Shown here one piece after another: positions 28,895-38,759 of a stretch of DNA of 64,000 nucleotides (its first letter is position 1; each line of letters starts with the position of its first letter). The stretch spans positions 1,240,001-1,304,000 of the forward strand of contig NZ_AP028878.1 of NCBI RefSeq assembly GCF_036511935.1, in the 5' to 3' direction. The translations under genes and the position numbers were made by a program. The notes beneath the pieces were generated by a model. That model was not told the origin of the DNA. It was given only the letters and a program-made list of their open reading frames with translations, and did not search any database. This DNA comes from Marinobacter nanhaiticus D15-8W. GTDB lineage: Bacteria > Pseudomonadota > Gammaproteobacteria > Pseudomonadales > Oleiphilaceae.

Positions 28895-30685
28895 TCAGTA
28901 TGAGGACAGACCTGAAAATGGCCCGTTCCATTCGGCGTCGTCGAGCCATCGTTCCAGCTCGGCAGGACTGAGGGGCCTTGAGATAGCGAAACTCTGAACC
29001 TCATCGCAACCGAAGAGGCTGAGCGTCTGCAGCATCTCCGAAGGTTCGTAACCTTCGGCCACGGTTCTGAAGCCCATGCCATGGGCCAGGTCGATCATCG
29101 CCTTGAGCAACGTGTCCTGCGACGCGTGCAGTGACCTGTCGGCACGGACCGTGAACGTGCGGTCGATTTTTATAACCTTGGCCGGAATATTGAGCAGGTA
29201 GGAGAGGCTGCTGTACCCCGTGCCGAAATCGTCGATGGCCAAATGAATCCCGGTCGTGGTCAGCATGCGGAGCTGGCGTTCCAGGAGTTCCTGGTTGCGT
29301 GCCAGCGCGCTCTCTGTGAGCTCGAGTTCGAACACAGAGGGCGGCAACCGGAGCTCTTGCATGCGCTTGATCAGGCGCTCGGTGAAGGCCTCCTCTTCAA
29401 AGTTGCATGCCATAACATTCGCTGACACCCGCAAATGGCGACCCTGGTGAAACCAAAGGGCCGCCTGTTGAGTGGCCGTGTCCAGAACCCAGCGGGTCAC
29501 ATGCCGGGCCAACGGCGTGTTCTCGATCAGGGGGATGAATTCAGTGGGGGATATTTCGCCCAGCGAAGGATGTGTCCAACGCAACAGGGCCTCCACGCCT
29601 ATACAGAGACCGGATTTAATCTCGATACGCGGCTGGTACACCAAACGCAGGCCTTCCCCGGTCTCCAGTGCATCCCGTATGTCGCGAACTAACTGGAAGC
29701 GGCGCTGGAAATCGGCATCGGTAAAGGGATTGTAGACGCGCCAGGCAGCCTGGTCTCGACGGGCGTCATGACAGGCGCTCTGGGCGTGCCTGATCGTATC
29801 CTTGAGGTTGTCGCGACCCAACTGCACAGGGGCGATGCCCAGTGTTGGACGCACGAGGATATTCAGTGTGGAGCCGCTGTTTATCTCAAATAGTTGGTCA
29901 TGTATTCGCTGGGCTTTGTCCTCGACGCTGCTGTTCTCCATTGGAGGGCACAGGACCAGGAACTGGCAGGGACCGACGCTATAAAGCTTCTCTTCACCGT
30001 TTAGTAGGGGGCGAAGGGCGCGTGTTGCTTCACGGCCAAGTTCGTCAGTATGGCCGGCACCCATGACGCGGTCCAGGGTGTTGAGCTCCCGGACATCGCC
30101 CAGTTCCACGAATAGTACGTGGCAGGTCTCGTCTGCCCGATCCTTGGCCAGGTCCGCAAGGTCCTCGTTAAGCTGGAACCGATTCGGCAACAGTGTATTG
30201 GGATCCACGCGTCCCAATGCGTATTGCAACTCGATCTGGGCCATGACCATATGACTGAGGTCCACCAGGCCTTCCAGCTCTTCATCGGAGGCCTTACGCG
30301 GCTCGGGCCCCAATACGCAGAGGGTGCCCAGGGTGTAGCCGTCGTGAGTGGTCAACGGGGCTCCGGCGTAAAACCGCATACCGAGTTTTGCCTGCGGACA
30401 ATCCTGGTAGAAATCCTTCGCCAGGAAGTCTTCTATCACCAGGACTTCAGATGTGGCCGAAATATCGCTACAGGGGGATTTGGTTCGCGGTACTTCCGTC
30501 AGTTCCGTGCCCACCCGGGATTTAAACCACTGGCGATCCGCGTCCGACAGCGAAACTGCAGAAAGAGGTAGGTTGAACAGTTTGCTGGCGGTGCGGGTTA
30601 TGCGGTCAAAACTCTCGCTCGGAGGTGTGTCCAGTATTCTGAGCTGGCGCAGGGTGAACAGACGTTCTCGCTCATAGTCGGACAT
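28895..30685 (-). CDS. GAF - degenerate GGDEF - EAL protein, probable c-di-GMP phosphodiesterase
   Basis: The 596-residue cytosolic protein has an N-terminal GAF domain (about 20-150; LSDADRQWFKSRVG is typical of light/redox GAFs). The GGDEF-like domain (about 160-320) has its active motif replaced by VGPCQ (237-241). A full EAL domain follows, with EALLRW at 365-370, ELELTES and DDFGTGYSS, so it is predicted to hydrolyse c-di-GMP and not to make it. The GAF ligand is unknown. It is transcribed alone; the MITE-like element ends 42 bp past its stop. Confidence 0.88.
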   Translation of the reverse strand: MSDYERERLFTLRQLRILDTPPSESFDRITRTASKLFNLPLSAVSLSDADRQWFKSRVGTELTEVPRTKSPCSDISATSEVLVIEDFLAKDFYQDCPQAKLGMRFYAGAPLTTHDGYTLGTLCVLGPEPRKASDEELEGLVDLSHMVMAQIELQYALGRVDPNTLLPNRFQLNEDLADLAKDRADETCHVLFVELGDVRELNTLDRVMGAGHTDELGREATRALRPLLNGEEKLYSVGPCQFLVLCPPMENSSVEDKAQRIHDQLFEINSGSTLNILVRPTLGIAPVQLGRDNLKDTIRHAQSACHDARRDQAAWRVYNPFTDADFQRRFQLVRDIRDALETGEGLRLVYQPRIEIKSGLCIGVEALLRWTHPSLGEISPTEFIPLIENTPLARHVTRWVLDTATQQAALWFHQGRHLRVSANVMACNFEEEAFTERLIKRMQELRLPPSVFELELTESALARNQELLERQLRMLTTTGIHLAIDDFGTGYSSLSYLLNIPAKVIKIDRTFTVRADRSLHASQDTLLKAMIDLAHGMGFRTVAEGYEPSEMLQTLSLFGCDEVQSFAISRPLSPAELERWLDDAEWNGPFSGLSSY

Positions 30686-31087
30686 GAGGGCTCCCTCCCG
30701 TCCAATAGCTTGGGCTTGCCGACCGGGTAACAGACAGCGTTGAGAGAAGAGTCGGGTAGAGATGGCCGGAGACGCTGTCGGTGGCCGGACTGGGACAGGG
30801 GCTACGGCATGGTTTTGGTCGATTCTCTAATAATCAGCCTAGTAGAAAACGAGAAGTTCGGACAACCCCCGTCCGGCTGTACTGGGGCGCTTGGAGGCAG
30901 TTGTAACGCTCTCGCCGAAATCGCGGACGTCCCGATGGGGTAAACGTGCCAGAGAAATCAGTGGGTTACCCGCAGTTATTACCGGGACGCCGCCTTCCAA
31001 TCACCTGCTGATTTAATGTAGATGTTGTCGTAGCGAGCGGCCGGCACCGAGGCCGGCCTAAAAGGGTGTTCCAGGGGGGCGTGAGAC
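30686..31087. other. Intergenic region, no gene seen
   Basis: About 400 bp separate the EAL gene start from the stop of the MDR gene, both on the minus strand. A GGCCGG…CCGGCC repeat near 31038-31057 could act as a weak terminator for the MDR gene. The rest should contain the EAL promoter; nothing else was recognised. Confidence 0.35.
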
Positions 31088-32095
31088 CTAGAACTCCAGA
31101 CAGATCTTGCCAAAGTGGCGGCCAGCCTCCTCATGTCGGAAGGCATCGGCAATGTCTTCCAGCGGGAATGAACGATCCAGGACCGGACGTAAACCGTTGG
31201 CATTGATCGCCCGGATCATCTCCTGTTGATGGGTGCGACTGCCGACGATCAGGCCCTGCAGGCGTGCCTGCTTGGCCATGAGTTTGGCCGTGGGTACGTC
31301 GCCGGCGCGACCGGTTAGCACGCCGATAAGTGCGATGTGACCACCGATGCGCACCGCATCGATGGATTCGGGCAGGGTGCCGGGACCACCCACCTCGATG
31401 ACGTGGTCGGCGCCGCGGCCTCCGGTGAGTTCCTGTACCCGCTTGCCCCAGGACGGTTCGGACTTGTAGTTGATGGTGTGGTCGGCACCTAACGTGCGTA
31501 GCCGTTCGATTTTCTCATCGGAGGACGATGTGGCGATGACCTTGGCGCCCATCAGCTTGGCAAGCTGGAGGGCAAATACGGATACGCCGCCGGTGCCGAG
31601 GGTGAGCACGGTGTCGCCCGCCTTGAGGCCGCCGTCCACCACCAGGGCTCTCCAGGCGGTCAGCCCCGCCGTAGTGAGCGTGGCCGCTTCGGCATGGCTG
31701 TAGCCCTGCGGCGCGTGGGTGAACCAATGGGTCGGTCGCGTAACATACTCCCTGGCATAACCGTCAACGCCGTCGCCCGGCGTGGTGGTGAAGTCGTCAA
31801 TACAGGCCGAACCGGCCAGCCAGTTCGGAAAGAAGGTTGAGACCACATGATCGCCCACTGCGAACTCATCCACGCCTTCACCGATGGCCTCGACGACACC
31901 GGCACCGTCTGACATGGGGATGCGGCCATCCTCGGTGGGAATGCCACCGGTAACGACGGCAAAGTCGTGAAAGTTCAGGGAGCTGGCGTGGATGCGCACG
32001 CGAATCTCGCCGGGGCCGGGGGCCTGGGCGTCAGCAGATTCACCAATTTGGAGTTTGTCCAGGCCGCCGGGGCTGGAAAGTGTAACAACCTTCAT
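31088..32095 (-). CDS. Zinc-independent MDR-family NAD(P)-dependent alcohol dehydrogenase / quinone reductase
   Basis: The 335-residue protein is a medium-chain dehydrogenase/reductase. A GroES-like half contains HASSLNFHDFAVVTGG and DGAGVVEAIGEGVDEF, and a Rossmann half has GTGGVSVFALQLAKLMGAKVI. The catalytic zinc Cys of classical alcohol dehydrogenases is replaced by Asn/His, and no structural zinc Cys cluster is seen. It therefore belongs to the zinc-free reductase branch. The substrate is not predictable. It is a single gene on the minus strand. Confidence 0.85.
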   Translation of the reverse strand: MKVVTLSSPGGLDKLQIGESADAQAPGPGEIRVRIHASSLNFHDFAVVTGGIPTEDGRIPMSDGAGVVEAIGEGVDEFAVGDHVVSTFFPNWLAGSACIDDFTTTPGDGVDGYAREYVTRPTHWFTHAPQGYSHAEAATLTTAGLTAWRALVVDGGLKAGDTVLTLGTGGVSVFALQLAKLMGAKVIATSSSDEKIERLRTLGADHTINYKSEPSWGKRVQELTGGRGADHVIEVGGPGTLPESIDAVRIGGHIALIGVLTGRAGDVPTAKLMAKQARLQGLIVGSRTHQQEMIRAINANGLRPVLDRSFPLEDIADAFRHEEAGRHFGKICLEF

Positions 32096-32377
32096 GCATC
32101 GAACCTCGTTACGTTGGGTGTGGCTAGCCTTCAGAGGCTAGCGCCATCATAAGGATCAGTCGTGTTTGCGTGGATACTTCCGTCCCATCCCCGAGACTCG
32201 GGTCGCCGGCGGAAATTTCAATGGTGGGCGGTGCGATGGATCATGCCCGCTTACATACGGGCAGCGCCACCTTTACCTCCGGGGGACGCCATGATGCAAT
32301 GAGAACAGTAAGTTCCGCTTGGATATGCCAGCAACAACCGGTTTCATGGCAAGTTTCTTCCCAGGGAGTAATGGTCG

Positions 32378-32572
32378 ATGGGTACACTGCTGATCATTCT
32401 TGGTGTTCTTTTCCTGACGTTGGTCATTCTCGTGCCGCTATGGGAAAAATATGCCGCGAAGGGCGACCAGAAGGGGCGTAGTCCGAAAGACTACAGTCAC
32501 CTGGCGCGCTATATTTTTCCGCTCATTGCCCTCCTGATCGTCTTGCAGATCCTCAACTACTATTTTTTCTAG
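32378..32572 (+). CDS. Small two-helix membrane protein (64 aa)
   Basis: The 64-residue protein has two hydrophobic helices (about 3-22 and 45-63) separated by a basic loop (KYAAKGDQKGRSPKDY). GGGAG 14-18 nt upstream, with another possible ATG at 32372, supports translation. No family is recognised. Its end overlaps the end of a small minus-strand frame by a few bases. Confidence 0.6.
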   Translation: MGTLLIILGVLFLTLVILVPLWEKYAAKGDQKGRSPKDYSHLARYIFPLIALLIVLQILNYYFF

Positions 32573-32700
32573 TTTTTTTCATTCTTCTCTCGCTTCGTTT
32601 CTTCCACCCGAATAGCGTCGTAGGTGGCTCTCTTGGCGTCCTCCTCGCTCACGGGGCTCTTCAAGCGTCGCTTCCGGGCTTGCATCTCTTTATGCGACAT
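32569..32700 (-). CDS. Putative small basic protein (43 aa)
   Basis: From ATG 32700 the frame gives 43 residues, highly charged and Lys/Arg/Glu-rich (MSHKEMQARKRRLKSPVSEE), with AGGCGA upstream. The composition looks like a genuine small helical protein. The longer frame to 32754 adds an unlikely N-terminus. Function is unknown, and the call rests on composition and ribosome site only. Confidence 0.35.
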   Translation of the reverse strand: MSHKEMQARKRRLKSPVSEEDAKRATYDAIRVEETKREKNEKN

Positions 32701-32837
32701 AAAATTACGTCGCCTAAAAATTATTTGGGAACTAACCAATCCGTTTAAAAGCACTAGCGTATGTTAATGCGACGGTAAATTGGCGCAGATAAGCTGGACG
32801 TCAAAAAAACGACAGTCTTCGCAATCAAGGACGAATT

Positions 32838-33560
32838 ATGAAAACGATAAATGTTGCGGTACAGCCCCACGCTGGCGTTTTGGCTGAGAATTTCGTTGAA
32901 GATAGTTCTGATTTTCTGCGGCGCTGCGGGAGTGAGATCCATCTGGGGAAGGGTGAAAACCTGATCCTCGAAAACGACCCGATAGACCATGTATTCCTGA
33001 TCGAGCAGGGCTGGGCCTGTGGCTACAAACTCCTGGTCGACGGGACCATGCAGACGCTGCATTTCTTCATGCCAGGCGATCTCTGCAATCTTTCCACCTT
33101 TATGCTGCTCAAATCACCGATGTCCGTCAGGGCACTGGGACCGGTCATCGCGCGCAAGATTCCGCTGACGGAAATGACCCACGCGGCCGATACGCTGCCC
33201 GATACGCGCCAATTCGTGCGTGAGCAGGAGGTGCTGCGTAAGCGTATGTCGCACCAATGGCTGGTCAACCTGGTGAGTCTGCAGGCGGACCAACGCCTGG
33301 CGCATTTGCTGTGTGAGATCGTCTACCGTCGTCACGGTGCCGCAGCTGCAACGCGTAGCAGCTTCAATGTGCCTTTGACGCAGATTGAACTCGCTGAGGC
33401 CTTGGGGATCAGCATAGTCCACATGAACCGTGTGGTGCGTCAACTGCGCAAGGAAGGAATGCTTGATCTCAGACAGGGCTCCCTGACAGTTGCCGATTGG
33501 CAGAATCTGGTGAAGTTCGCCTGTTTCGATGCGGGGTACCTGAAAATAGCGACACACTGA
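32838..33560 (+). CDS. Crp/Fnr-family transcriptional regulator
   Basis: The 240-residue protein has an N-terminal cyclic-nucleotide-binding-like barrel (LGKGENLILENDPIDHVFLIEQGW) and a C-terminal winged helix (PLTQIELAEALGISIVHMNRVVRQL). It lacks the N-terminal Cys cluster of FNR and the conserved cAMP-contact residues of Crp, so the signal is unknown. The group resembles regulators often found near stress or light genes. The heme oxygenase-phytochrome operon begins about 365 bp downstream in the same direction. Confidence 0.85.
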   Translation: MKTINVAVQPHAGVLAENFVEDSSDFLRRCGSEIHLGKGENLILENDPIDHVFLIEQGWACGYKLLVDGTMQTLHFFMPGDLCNLSTFMLLKSPMSVRALGPVIARKIPLTEMTHAADTLPDTRQFVREQEVLRKRMSHQWLVNLVSLQADQRLAHLLCEIVYRRHGAAAATRSSFNVPLTQIELAEALGISIVHMNRVVRQLRKEGMLDLRQGSLTVADWQNLVKFACFDAGYLKIATH

Positions 33561-33925
33561 TTGAACGCTGCTGAACAACTGAAAATCAAAAAATTACAGG
33601 GACGTACGGACGGCATGGAAGCCGTTCCTTCCAGTATGGTTGCCACCCTTCCCTACGCTGCGGCTATAATACCGCCTCCTAATATGCGGCCTATGTGAAC
33701 TGCGTGTTTCCGAACCGTAAGTTGCTTCTCATAGCTCGTCGCGATCAGCTCTTCTCTAAACTTATGTTGGATCTTTAGTTTCCAGCTTTTTCTAGACTAC
33801 CTGATCAAGTCGTCAACTTCGCACATGAGTTGGCATTTTGCGTGCGCTTACGGTCACCCGTTCCCACGACTTGCGTGCTCGTTTATGTCGATTTGGTGCA
33901 CGATCAAGCTCGGCAAGGAGAGTCG
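33561..33925. other. Intergenic region upstream of bphO
   Basis: No gene is supported here. The frame of the heme oxygenase is open from 33830, but the ribosome site points to the GTG at 33926. The stretch should contain the promoter of the phytochrome operon; no operator was recognised. Confidence 0.35.
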
Positions 33926-34594
33926 GTGCAGATAGTCGAAGCAGTCAACGCGCGATCAGCCGAAGCTACCGGGTCTCGATCCAATCCGCTGCTGGCCGAA
34001 CTTCGCCAAGCAACCGAGATTTCCCATCAGGCGATTGAGCGCAATCCCCGGCTAAAGCAGCTTTTCACCAGTGACCTATCGGTTACGGCGTATCGACAAC
34101 TTCTCGCCGACCTCCTCGGCTTCTATGAGCCTGTGGAAGCCCAACTGGATTGTGCCGCGTTGCTACTGAGCGATGCGGATCGGAAGGCCATAGCGTTGAC
34201 TACCGAAGGTCGCTGGAAAACGCCCTGGTTACGGCACGATCTACGCAATCTTGGTTTGAGCGATGAGGCGATAGCCGGGCTGCCGCGGGCTCCCCGAAGT
34301 GAATGCCCAGGTATCGAGGGGCTGCCGTCAGTCATCGGGTGCCTTTACGTACTGGAAGGGGCGACCCTGGGCGGCAAGCTCATTTCCCGACAGATCGAGA
34401 GCTGCCTGGATATCACGGCTGCCAATGGCGGTCGGTTCTATCACGGATACGGCCCGGATAATGGGCCTATGTGGGGACGGTTCCGGCAACAGCTGGCGAA
34501 CCTGGACATGGACGCTTCCCAGACAGCAAAGATAACGACAGCGGCGGTTGAGACATTCAGCGCTCTGGACCGCTGGCTCATGAGAGAGGAGTGA
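33926..34594 (+). CDS. bphO: Biliverdin-producing heme oxygenase of the phytochrome operon
   Basis: A GTG start at 33926 is favoured by AGGAG five bases upstream and gives about 222 residues. The protein has the bacterial heme oxygenase pattern: LLAELRQATEISHQAIE with the heme-ligand His, and the distal-helix segment GCLYVLEGATLGGKLIS. It opens heme to biliverdin, iron and CO, supplying the chromophore for the phytochrome encoded next. The stop is two bases before the phytochrome ATG, so the two are translationally coupled. Confidence 0.9.
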   Translation: MQIVEAVNARSAEATGSRSNPLLAELRQATEISHQAIERNPRLKQLFTSDLSVTAYRQLLADLLGFYEPVEAQLDCAALLLSDADRKAIALTTEGRWKTPWLRHDLRNLGLSDEAIAGLPRAPRSECPGIEGLPSVIGCLYVLEGATLGGKLISRQIESCLDITAANGGRFYHGYGPDNGPMWGRFRQQLANLDMDASQTAKITTAAVETFSALDRWLMREE

Positions 34595-34596
34595 GC

Positions 34597-37500
34597 ATGG
34601 AGATGTCCGTTTCACAGCCAGTCGACCTGACGAATTGTGATCGCGAGCCCATTCATATTCCGGCTGCAATCCAACCGTTCGGCGCTCTCGTGGTGGTGCG
34701 CATCGAGGATTTCAGGGTTGTCCAGGCCAGCGCCAATGTTGAGGAGCTGTTGGGGCGTCCGGTCGACGCCGTGCTGGAAAGTCATCTGCTGGAGCTGATC
34801 GGCTCAGATAACTTCGACAAGCTCCAGCAGGAACTCCATTCGAATGAGCTCCACTCGTTGAGGCCCACCACGGTAAGGTTGAACAGCCATGGCGGAGACT
34901 GCAACGTATTCTATGTTCGGCAGGATCCCCTGCTGATTGCGGAATTCGAAGTGCGCGAGGAGGATGGCCTGTCTGAGCGGGGCTTTTGGGACGAAGGTGA
35001 AATGCCATTTGGTGCCATCAACGACTGCGGCGATACCGATACCCTCTGCCGGCTGCTGGTGCGTGAAGTCCGCCGCCTGACCGGCTTTGACCGGGTGATG
35101 GCGTATCGTTTCGACACCGACTGGCACGGCGAGGTGATCGCCGAAGCCCGGAACGAGCGCTACCACGAAACCTACCTTCATCACCATTTTCCAGCTACCG
35201 ACATTCCTGCACAGGCCAGGAAGCTGTTCGCCATCAATCGGTTACGGATTATCCCGGATGCCTCCTACACGCCGGTGCCGGTGATGCCGGCTTCCAATCC
35301 GGTGACCGGAAAACCGTTGGACATGACGCACTCCATGCTGCGGAATTCGTCCCCCATCCACCTCGAGTATCTGGAAAATATGGGCGTGGGCGCCTCGCTG
35401 ACAATCTCGCTGATGGAGAACGAGCGCCTGTGGGGGATGGTCACCTGTCATCATGTGTCGGCTCGCCACGTCCCACATTCTATTCGGTTGCGGTGCAAGG
35501 TTCTTGGCGAGTTGGCCTCGCATACGATCGCCGCATTGGAGCATCGCAGCTTCGTGCACGATGAGAATCTTCGCAAACTGGACGAAGCCCGTGTAAGGGA
35601 GCATTTATTGGAGGCGAACAGTGTCGAGCAGGGGGTTGCAAGAGCCCAGTCGGATCTTCTCGCATTCCTGCAGGCGAGTACCGTCGTCGTTCGTCTGCGC
35701 GGGGAAGCGACGCTGGTAGGACAGCCGTTGCCTGATGCGGAGCTCCATGAGCTTTTCAAACGAATGGAGCTAGAGGCAGGACCGGGTTTGGTCTCCCAGA
35801 CGCGTGAGTTAGGCGCATTGGATGTCCGGTTCGAGCACCTGGCTGACCAGGCAAGTGGCGTTATGCTGGTGCGATTGAGCGACTACGGTGATGCCTTGCT
35901 GGTCCTGCGGCGGGAAAAGGTCGAGTCACGGATCTGGGCGGGCAATCCCAATAAACCGCAGATGAAAGACCCCGACGCGCGCATCCACCCACGTAAATCG
36001 TTCGAAAACTGGCTCGAAACCGTGCGCGGGCAATCTGCGCGGTGGACCCGGCTGGATGTGAACATGGCGCTGGACTTGAGGCGCTTGATTCTCGAGCGTG
36101 AAGAACAGATCAAGCGAGCCCATGCCGAAGAGGCCCTGCGTGAGAGTGAGCTACGGTATCGTGCCACCTTCGAACAGGCCGCCGTCGGGGTCGCCCACGT
36201 TGCGATGGACGGCAAGTGGATAATGGTCAACCAGAAAATCTGCGACACCCTGGGCTACAGTCGGGACGAGCTCTATACGCGAACGTTCCAGCAGATTACC
36301 CATCCTGATGACCTCGCCGCCGACCTTGAGCAACTGGAGCGGCTCGAGAAAGGCGAAATCGAAACCTACAGCATGGAGAAGCGTTACATCCGTAAGGATG
36401 GCAACGCCATCTGGGCCAATCTGACGGTTTCCCTCATTCGTGATAGGAACCAGCGGGCGCGCTACCTCATTGCCATTGTCGAAGATATTGCGACGCGCAA
36501 GACCGCGGAGGAGCGAAACCGTTATCTTGCGAACCACGACACGCTCACCGGTCTGCCGAACCGGGCCTATTTCAGCGATCGAATCCATGAGGCCATCGCC
36601 CACGCCAAGCGCGATCAGGGCCAATTCGCATTGATGTTGCTCGATCTCGATCGTTTCAAACAGGTCAACGACACCCTGGGCCACGATATCGGCGATCTCC
36701 TCCTTAAAGAGGTCGCGGCGCGCCTGCAGTCCAGTATCCGTGAAACGGACGTGGTGGCGCGCCTGGGCGGTGACGAGTTTGCCATTATCCAGAGCCACCT
36801 GGCTTCCAATCTCTCGCCCGGGCGACTGGCGGAGAAAATCGTCACCGAACTCGCCCGGCCATACCTGCTGGATGGTACGGAAATCCACAGCGGCACCAGC
36901 ATCGGTATCACCATCTATCCTGATGATGCGGAGGACCCGGTCCGGTTGTTCAAGAATGCGGACCTCGCTCTTTACCGTGCCAAAGACAGTGGCCGTCGGA
37001 CCTATGGCTTCTTCACCGAGGATCTCTACAGTGAAGTCCGCGACCGCAAGACGTTGGAAGAGGGGTTGCGTAAGGCGCTGCAGACGCGCGCGTTGAAACT
37101 GGGCTACCAACCGGTTTTTGACCTGAAGACCAACCGCACCATCGGTGCCGAAGCGCTGCTACGCTGGGAGAACCCGGAAATGCAGCTGGTGCCGGCGTCC
37201 AGGTTTATGGAGCTGGCGGAAGAAACGGGTCTCATCCTCCCGCTTGGCGAATGGGCCATGGAAGCGGGGTTCAGGCAGGCTGGGGATTGGCGGGCCAAGG
37301 GGCTGAAGGATTTCGTCCTCGGCGTCAATCTGTCGTTCAAGCAGCTCCGGCAGCCGGGGTTTGTGGAGCACGCCAAAAAGCTTTTGGAACGCTTTGACGT
37401 CGACCCGGCGTCAGTCGAAATCGACGTGACCGAAGGCGACATGATCCAGCACCAGGATGAAGTCCTGTCGGTGCTCCATGACTTGAGGGAGCTGGGGTTG

Positions 37501-37821
37501 CGTATCTGTGCCGACGACTTCGGGGCGGGGCTCTCCAGCCTGGGGCAGTTGGCGCGGTTGCCGGTGAATGCGATCAAGATCGATAAGAGTATCATCCAGC
37601 GTCTCCCGAATAGCCGGCACGATTCGGCGATTGCGACGGCCATCATCAATCTTGCCACTGAGCTGGATTTGCAAGTCGTGGCCGAAGGGGTGGAAACCCT
37701 GGAGCAGATGGCCTTCCTCGAATCGCGAGGCTGTCATGGCGGGCAGGGCTTTGTCTTCAGCGAGGCGATTTCTGCGGATGATATGGAGCGCTTGTTGATT
37801 GAGCAGTTGAACGAGGCGTAG
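34597..37821 (+). CDS. bphP: Bacteriophytochrome with PAS-GGDEF-EAL output
   Basis: From ATG 34597 (GAGGAG upstream) the protein has 1074 residues. The photosensory core is PAS-GAF-PHY: the biliverdin-binding Cys14 lies in LTNCDREPIHIP, the GAF domain has FPATDIPAQ, and the PHY tongue has HPRKSFENW. A further PAS (about 515-640) links to GGDEF (intact GGDEF at 724-728, with an RETD inhibitory site at 715-718). EAL follows (EALLRW at 852-857, DVTEG, DDFGAGLSS, KIDK). Both c-di-GMP synthesis and breakdown appear possible, controlled by red/far-red light. The operon with bphO is complete and ends at a strong terminator. Confidence 0.93.
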   Translation: MEMSVSQPVDLTNCDREPIHIPAAIQPFGALVVVRIEDFRVVQASANVEELLGRPVDAVLESHLLELIGSDNFDKLQQELHSNELHSLRPTTVRLNSHGGDCNVFYVRQDPLLIAEFEVREEDGLSERGFWDEGEMPFGAINDCGDTDTLCRLLVREVRRLTGFDRVMAYRFDTDWHGEVIAEARNERYHETYLHHHFPATDIPAQARKLFAINRLRIIPDASYTPVPVMPASNPVTGKPLDMTHSMLRNSSPIHLEYLENMGVGASLTISLMENERLWGMVTCHHVSARHVPHSIRLRCKVLGELASHTIAALEHRSFVHDENLRKLDEARVREHLLEANSVEQGVARAQSDLLAFLQASTVVVRLRGEATLVGQPLPDAELHELFKRMELEAGPGLVSQTRELGALDVRFEHLADQASGVMLVRLSDYGDALLVLRREKVESRIWAGNPNKPQMKDPDARIHPRKSFENWLETVRGQSARWTRLDVNMALDLRRLILEREEQIKRAHAEEALRESELRYRATFEQAAVGVAHVAMDGKWIMVNQKICDTLGYSRDELYTRTFQQITHPDDLAADLEQLERLEKGEIETYSMEKRYIRKDGNAIWANLTVSLIRDRNQRARYLIAIVEDIATRKTAEERNRYLANHDTLTGLPNRAYFSDRIHEAIAHAKRDQGQFALMLLDLDRFKQVNDTLGHDIGDLLLKEVAARLQSSIRETDVVARLGGDEFAIIQSHLASNLSPGRLAEKIVTELARPYLLDGTEIHSGTSIGITIYPDDAEDPVRLFKNADLALYRAKDSGRRTYGFFTEDLYSEVRDRKTLEEGLRKALQTRALKLGYQPVFDLKTNRTIGAEALLRWENPEMQLVPASRFMELAEETGLILPLGEWAMEAGFRQAGDWRAKGLKDFVLGVNLSFKQLRQPGFVEHAKKLLERFDVDPASVEIDVTEGDMIQHQDEVLSVLHDLRELGLRICADDFGAGLSSLGQLARLPVNAIKIDKSIIQRLPNSRHDSAIATAIINLATELDLQVVAEGVETLEQMAFLESRGCHGGQGFVFSEAISADDMERLLIEQLNEA

Positions 37822-37846
37822 GGCCTCGACAGGTTGGGGTAGGACC

Positions 37847-37875
37847 AAGAAAGGCTGCCATTGGCAGCCTTTCTT
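37847..37875. terminator. Bidirectional intrinsic terminator after bphP
   Basis: A long perfect stem (AAGAAAGGCTGCC and its complement) with a very short loop is flanked by A-rich and T-rich arms. It separates the convergent bphP and PRC-barrel genes. Confidence 0.85.
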
Positions 37876-37895
37876 GCGAATTTAAGGCCTGACAG

Positions 37896-38438
37896 TTACA
37901 TCTGGTCGGTGTCTTCCTCAACCTCATCGCCCAGGTTCTCGACCGCTTCCTTGGTGTTCTGCCAGGCACGCGAAGTAGCTTCCTTGGTATTTTCCCAAGC
38001 GCTTGCGGCTCCTTCCTGGGTATTTTGCCAGGCCTGATTCAATGATTGCTGGGTCTGGTTCCACCAGCTTTCGCTGTACTCGTCGAAGTTCTTGATCTGG
38101 TCGCGGGGTGCATCGATATGCACTTCATAGACAATGTCTTCCCATCCTTGATTGCCTTCGCGGGTATTCACCGTAAAGTCGCCGCGTTCGACGACGAATT
38201 CACGATCCCCCATGTCCAGCAAGCCACCGGCTTCAACGACCAGCGAGTGTACTTCCATGCCGTTGCCCATCAGGATGTCTTCGACCTCGCCGATTTCCTC
38301 GCCGGATTGGTCATAGACGTTTGCATCCATCAGGTCGTCCGCGGAGTAGAGCCCTTCTGCTGCGGTAGCTGACATGCTCAGGGCGATACCGCTCGCCAAC
38401 AGTGACATTTTGAAGGTCTTAGAAAGTTGCGCTTGCAT
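37896..38438 (-). CDS. Secreted PRC-barrel domain protein with tryptophan-containing C-terminal repeats
   Basis: The start at ATG 38438 is fixed by AAGGAGAT just upstream; the longer frame to 38528 is rejected. The 180-residue protein has a Sec signal peptide ending at ATAA|EG. A PRC-barrel domain follows (ADDLMDANVYDQSGEEIGEV…GDREFVVE). The C-terminal tail repeats the unit AW(Q/E)NT(Q/K)EA several times and ends acidic. PRC-barrel proteins of this kind are periplasmic or envelope-linked and often stress-induced. The partner is unknown, and the repeats may form an amphipathic helix. Confidence 0.8.
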   Translation of the reverse strand: MQAQLSKTFKMSLLASGIALSMSATAAEGLYSADDLMDANVYDQSGEEIGEVEDILMGNGMEVHSLVVEAGGLLDMGDREFVVERGDFTVNTREGNQGWEDIVYEVHIDAPRDQIKNFDEYSESWWNQTQQSLNQAWQNTQEGAASAWENTKEATSRAWQNTKEAVENLGDEVEEDTDQM

Positions 38439-38759
38439 ACTTATCTCCTTCCTTTCCCTGTCTTTTGTGTTCTCGAGTGACTTTGTTGCTTCCTTTTGGA
38501 GGGCGCATTTGCCAACTCCTGAGTTCAAGCTAACAGAAGAGCTGACGGCGGCGTGATTTCGATTCCGTAATCGATAACGTCAGGTTTCATGCCGTTTTAT
38601 GACACATATGATGTTGACAGCGACACGTATTGGTGAAGGTTGATTTTGCAGAATTTTGCGACGTGGTTCGCATTTTTTCGGCTAACCTGTACTTCCTCCC
38701 TGTCCACACTGGATGTGTTACCTCCTTATCTGCCGAGCACGCTCGTTCACGGAGAATCT

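Noticed and set aside
34591..34596. GTG at 34591 as the phytochrome start
   Set aside because: The ATG at 34597 has GAGGAG at proper distance and gives the usual short N-terminus before the chromophore Cys.
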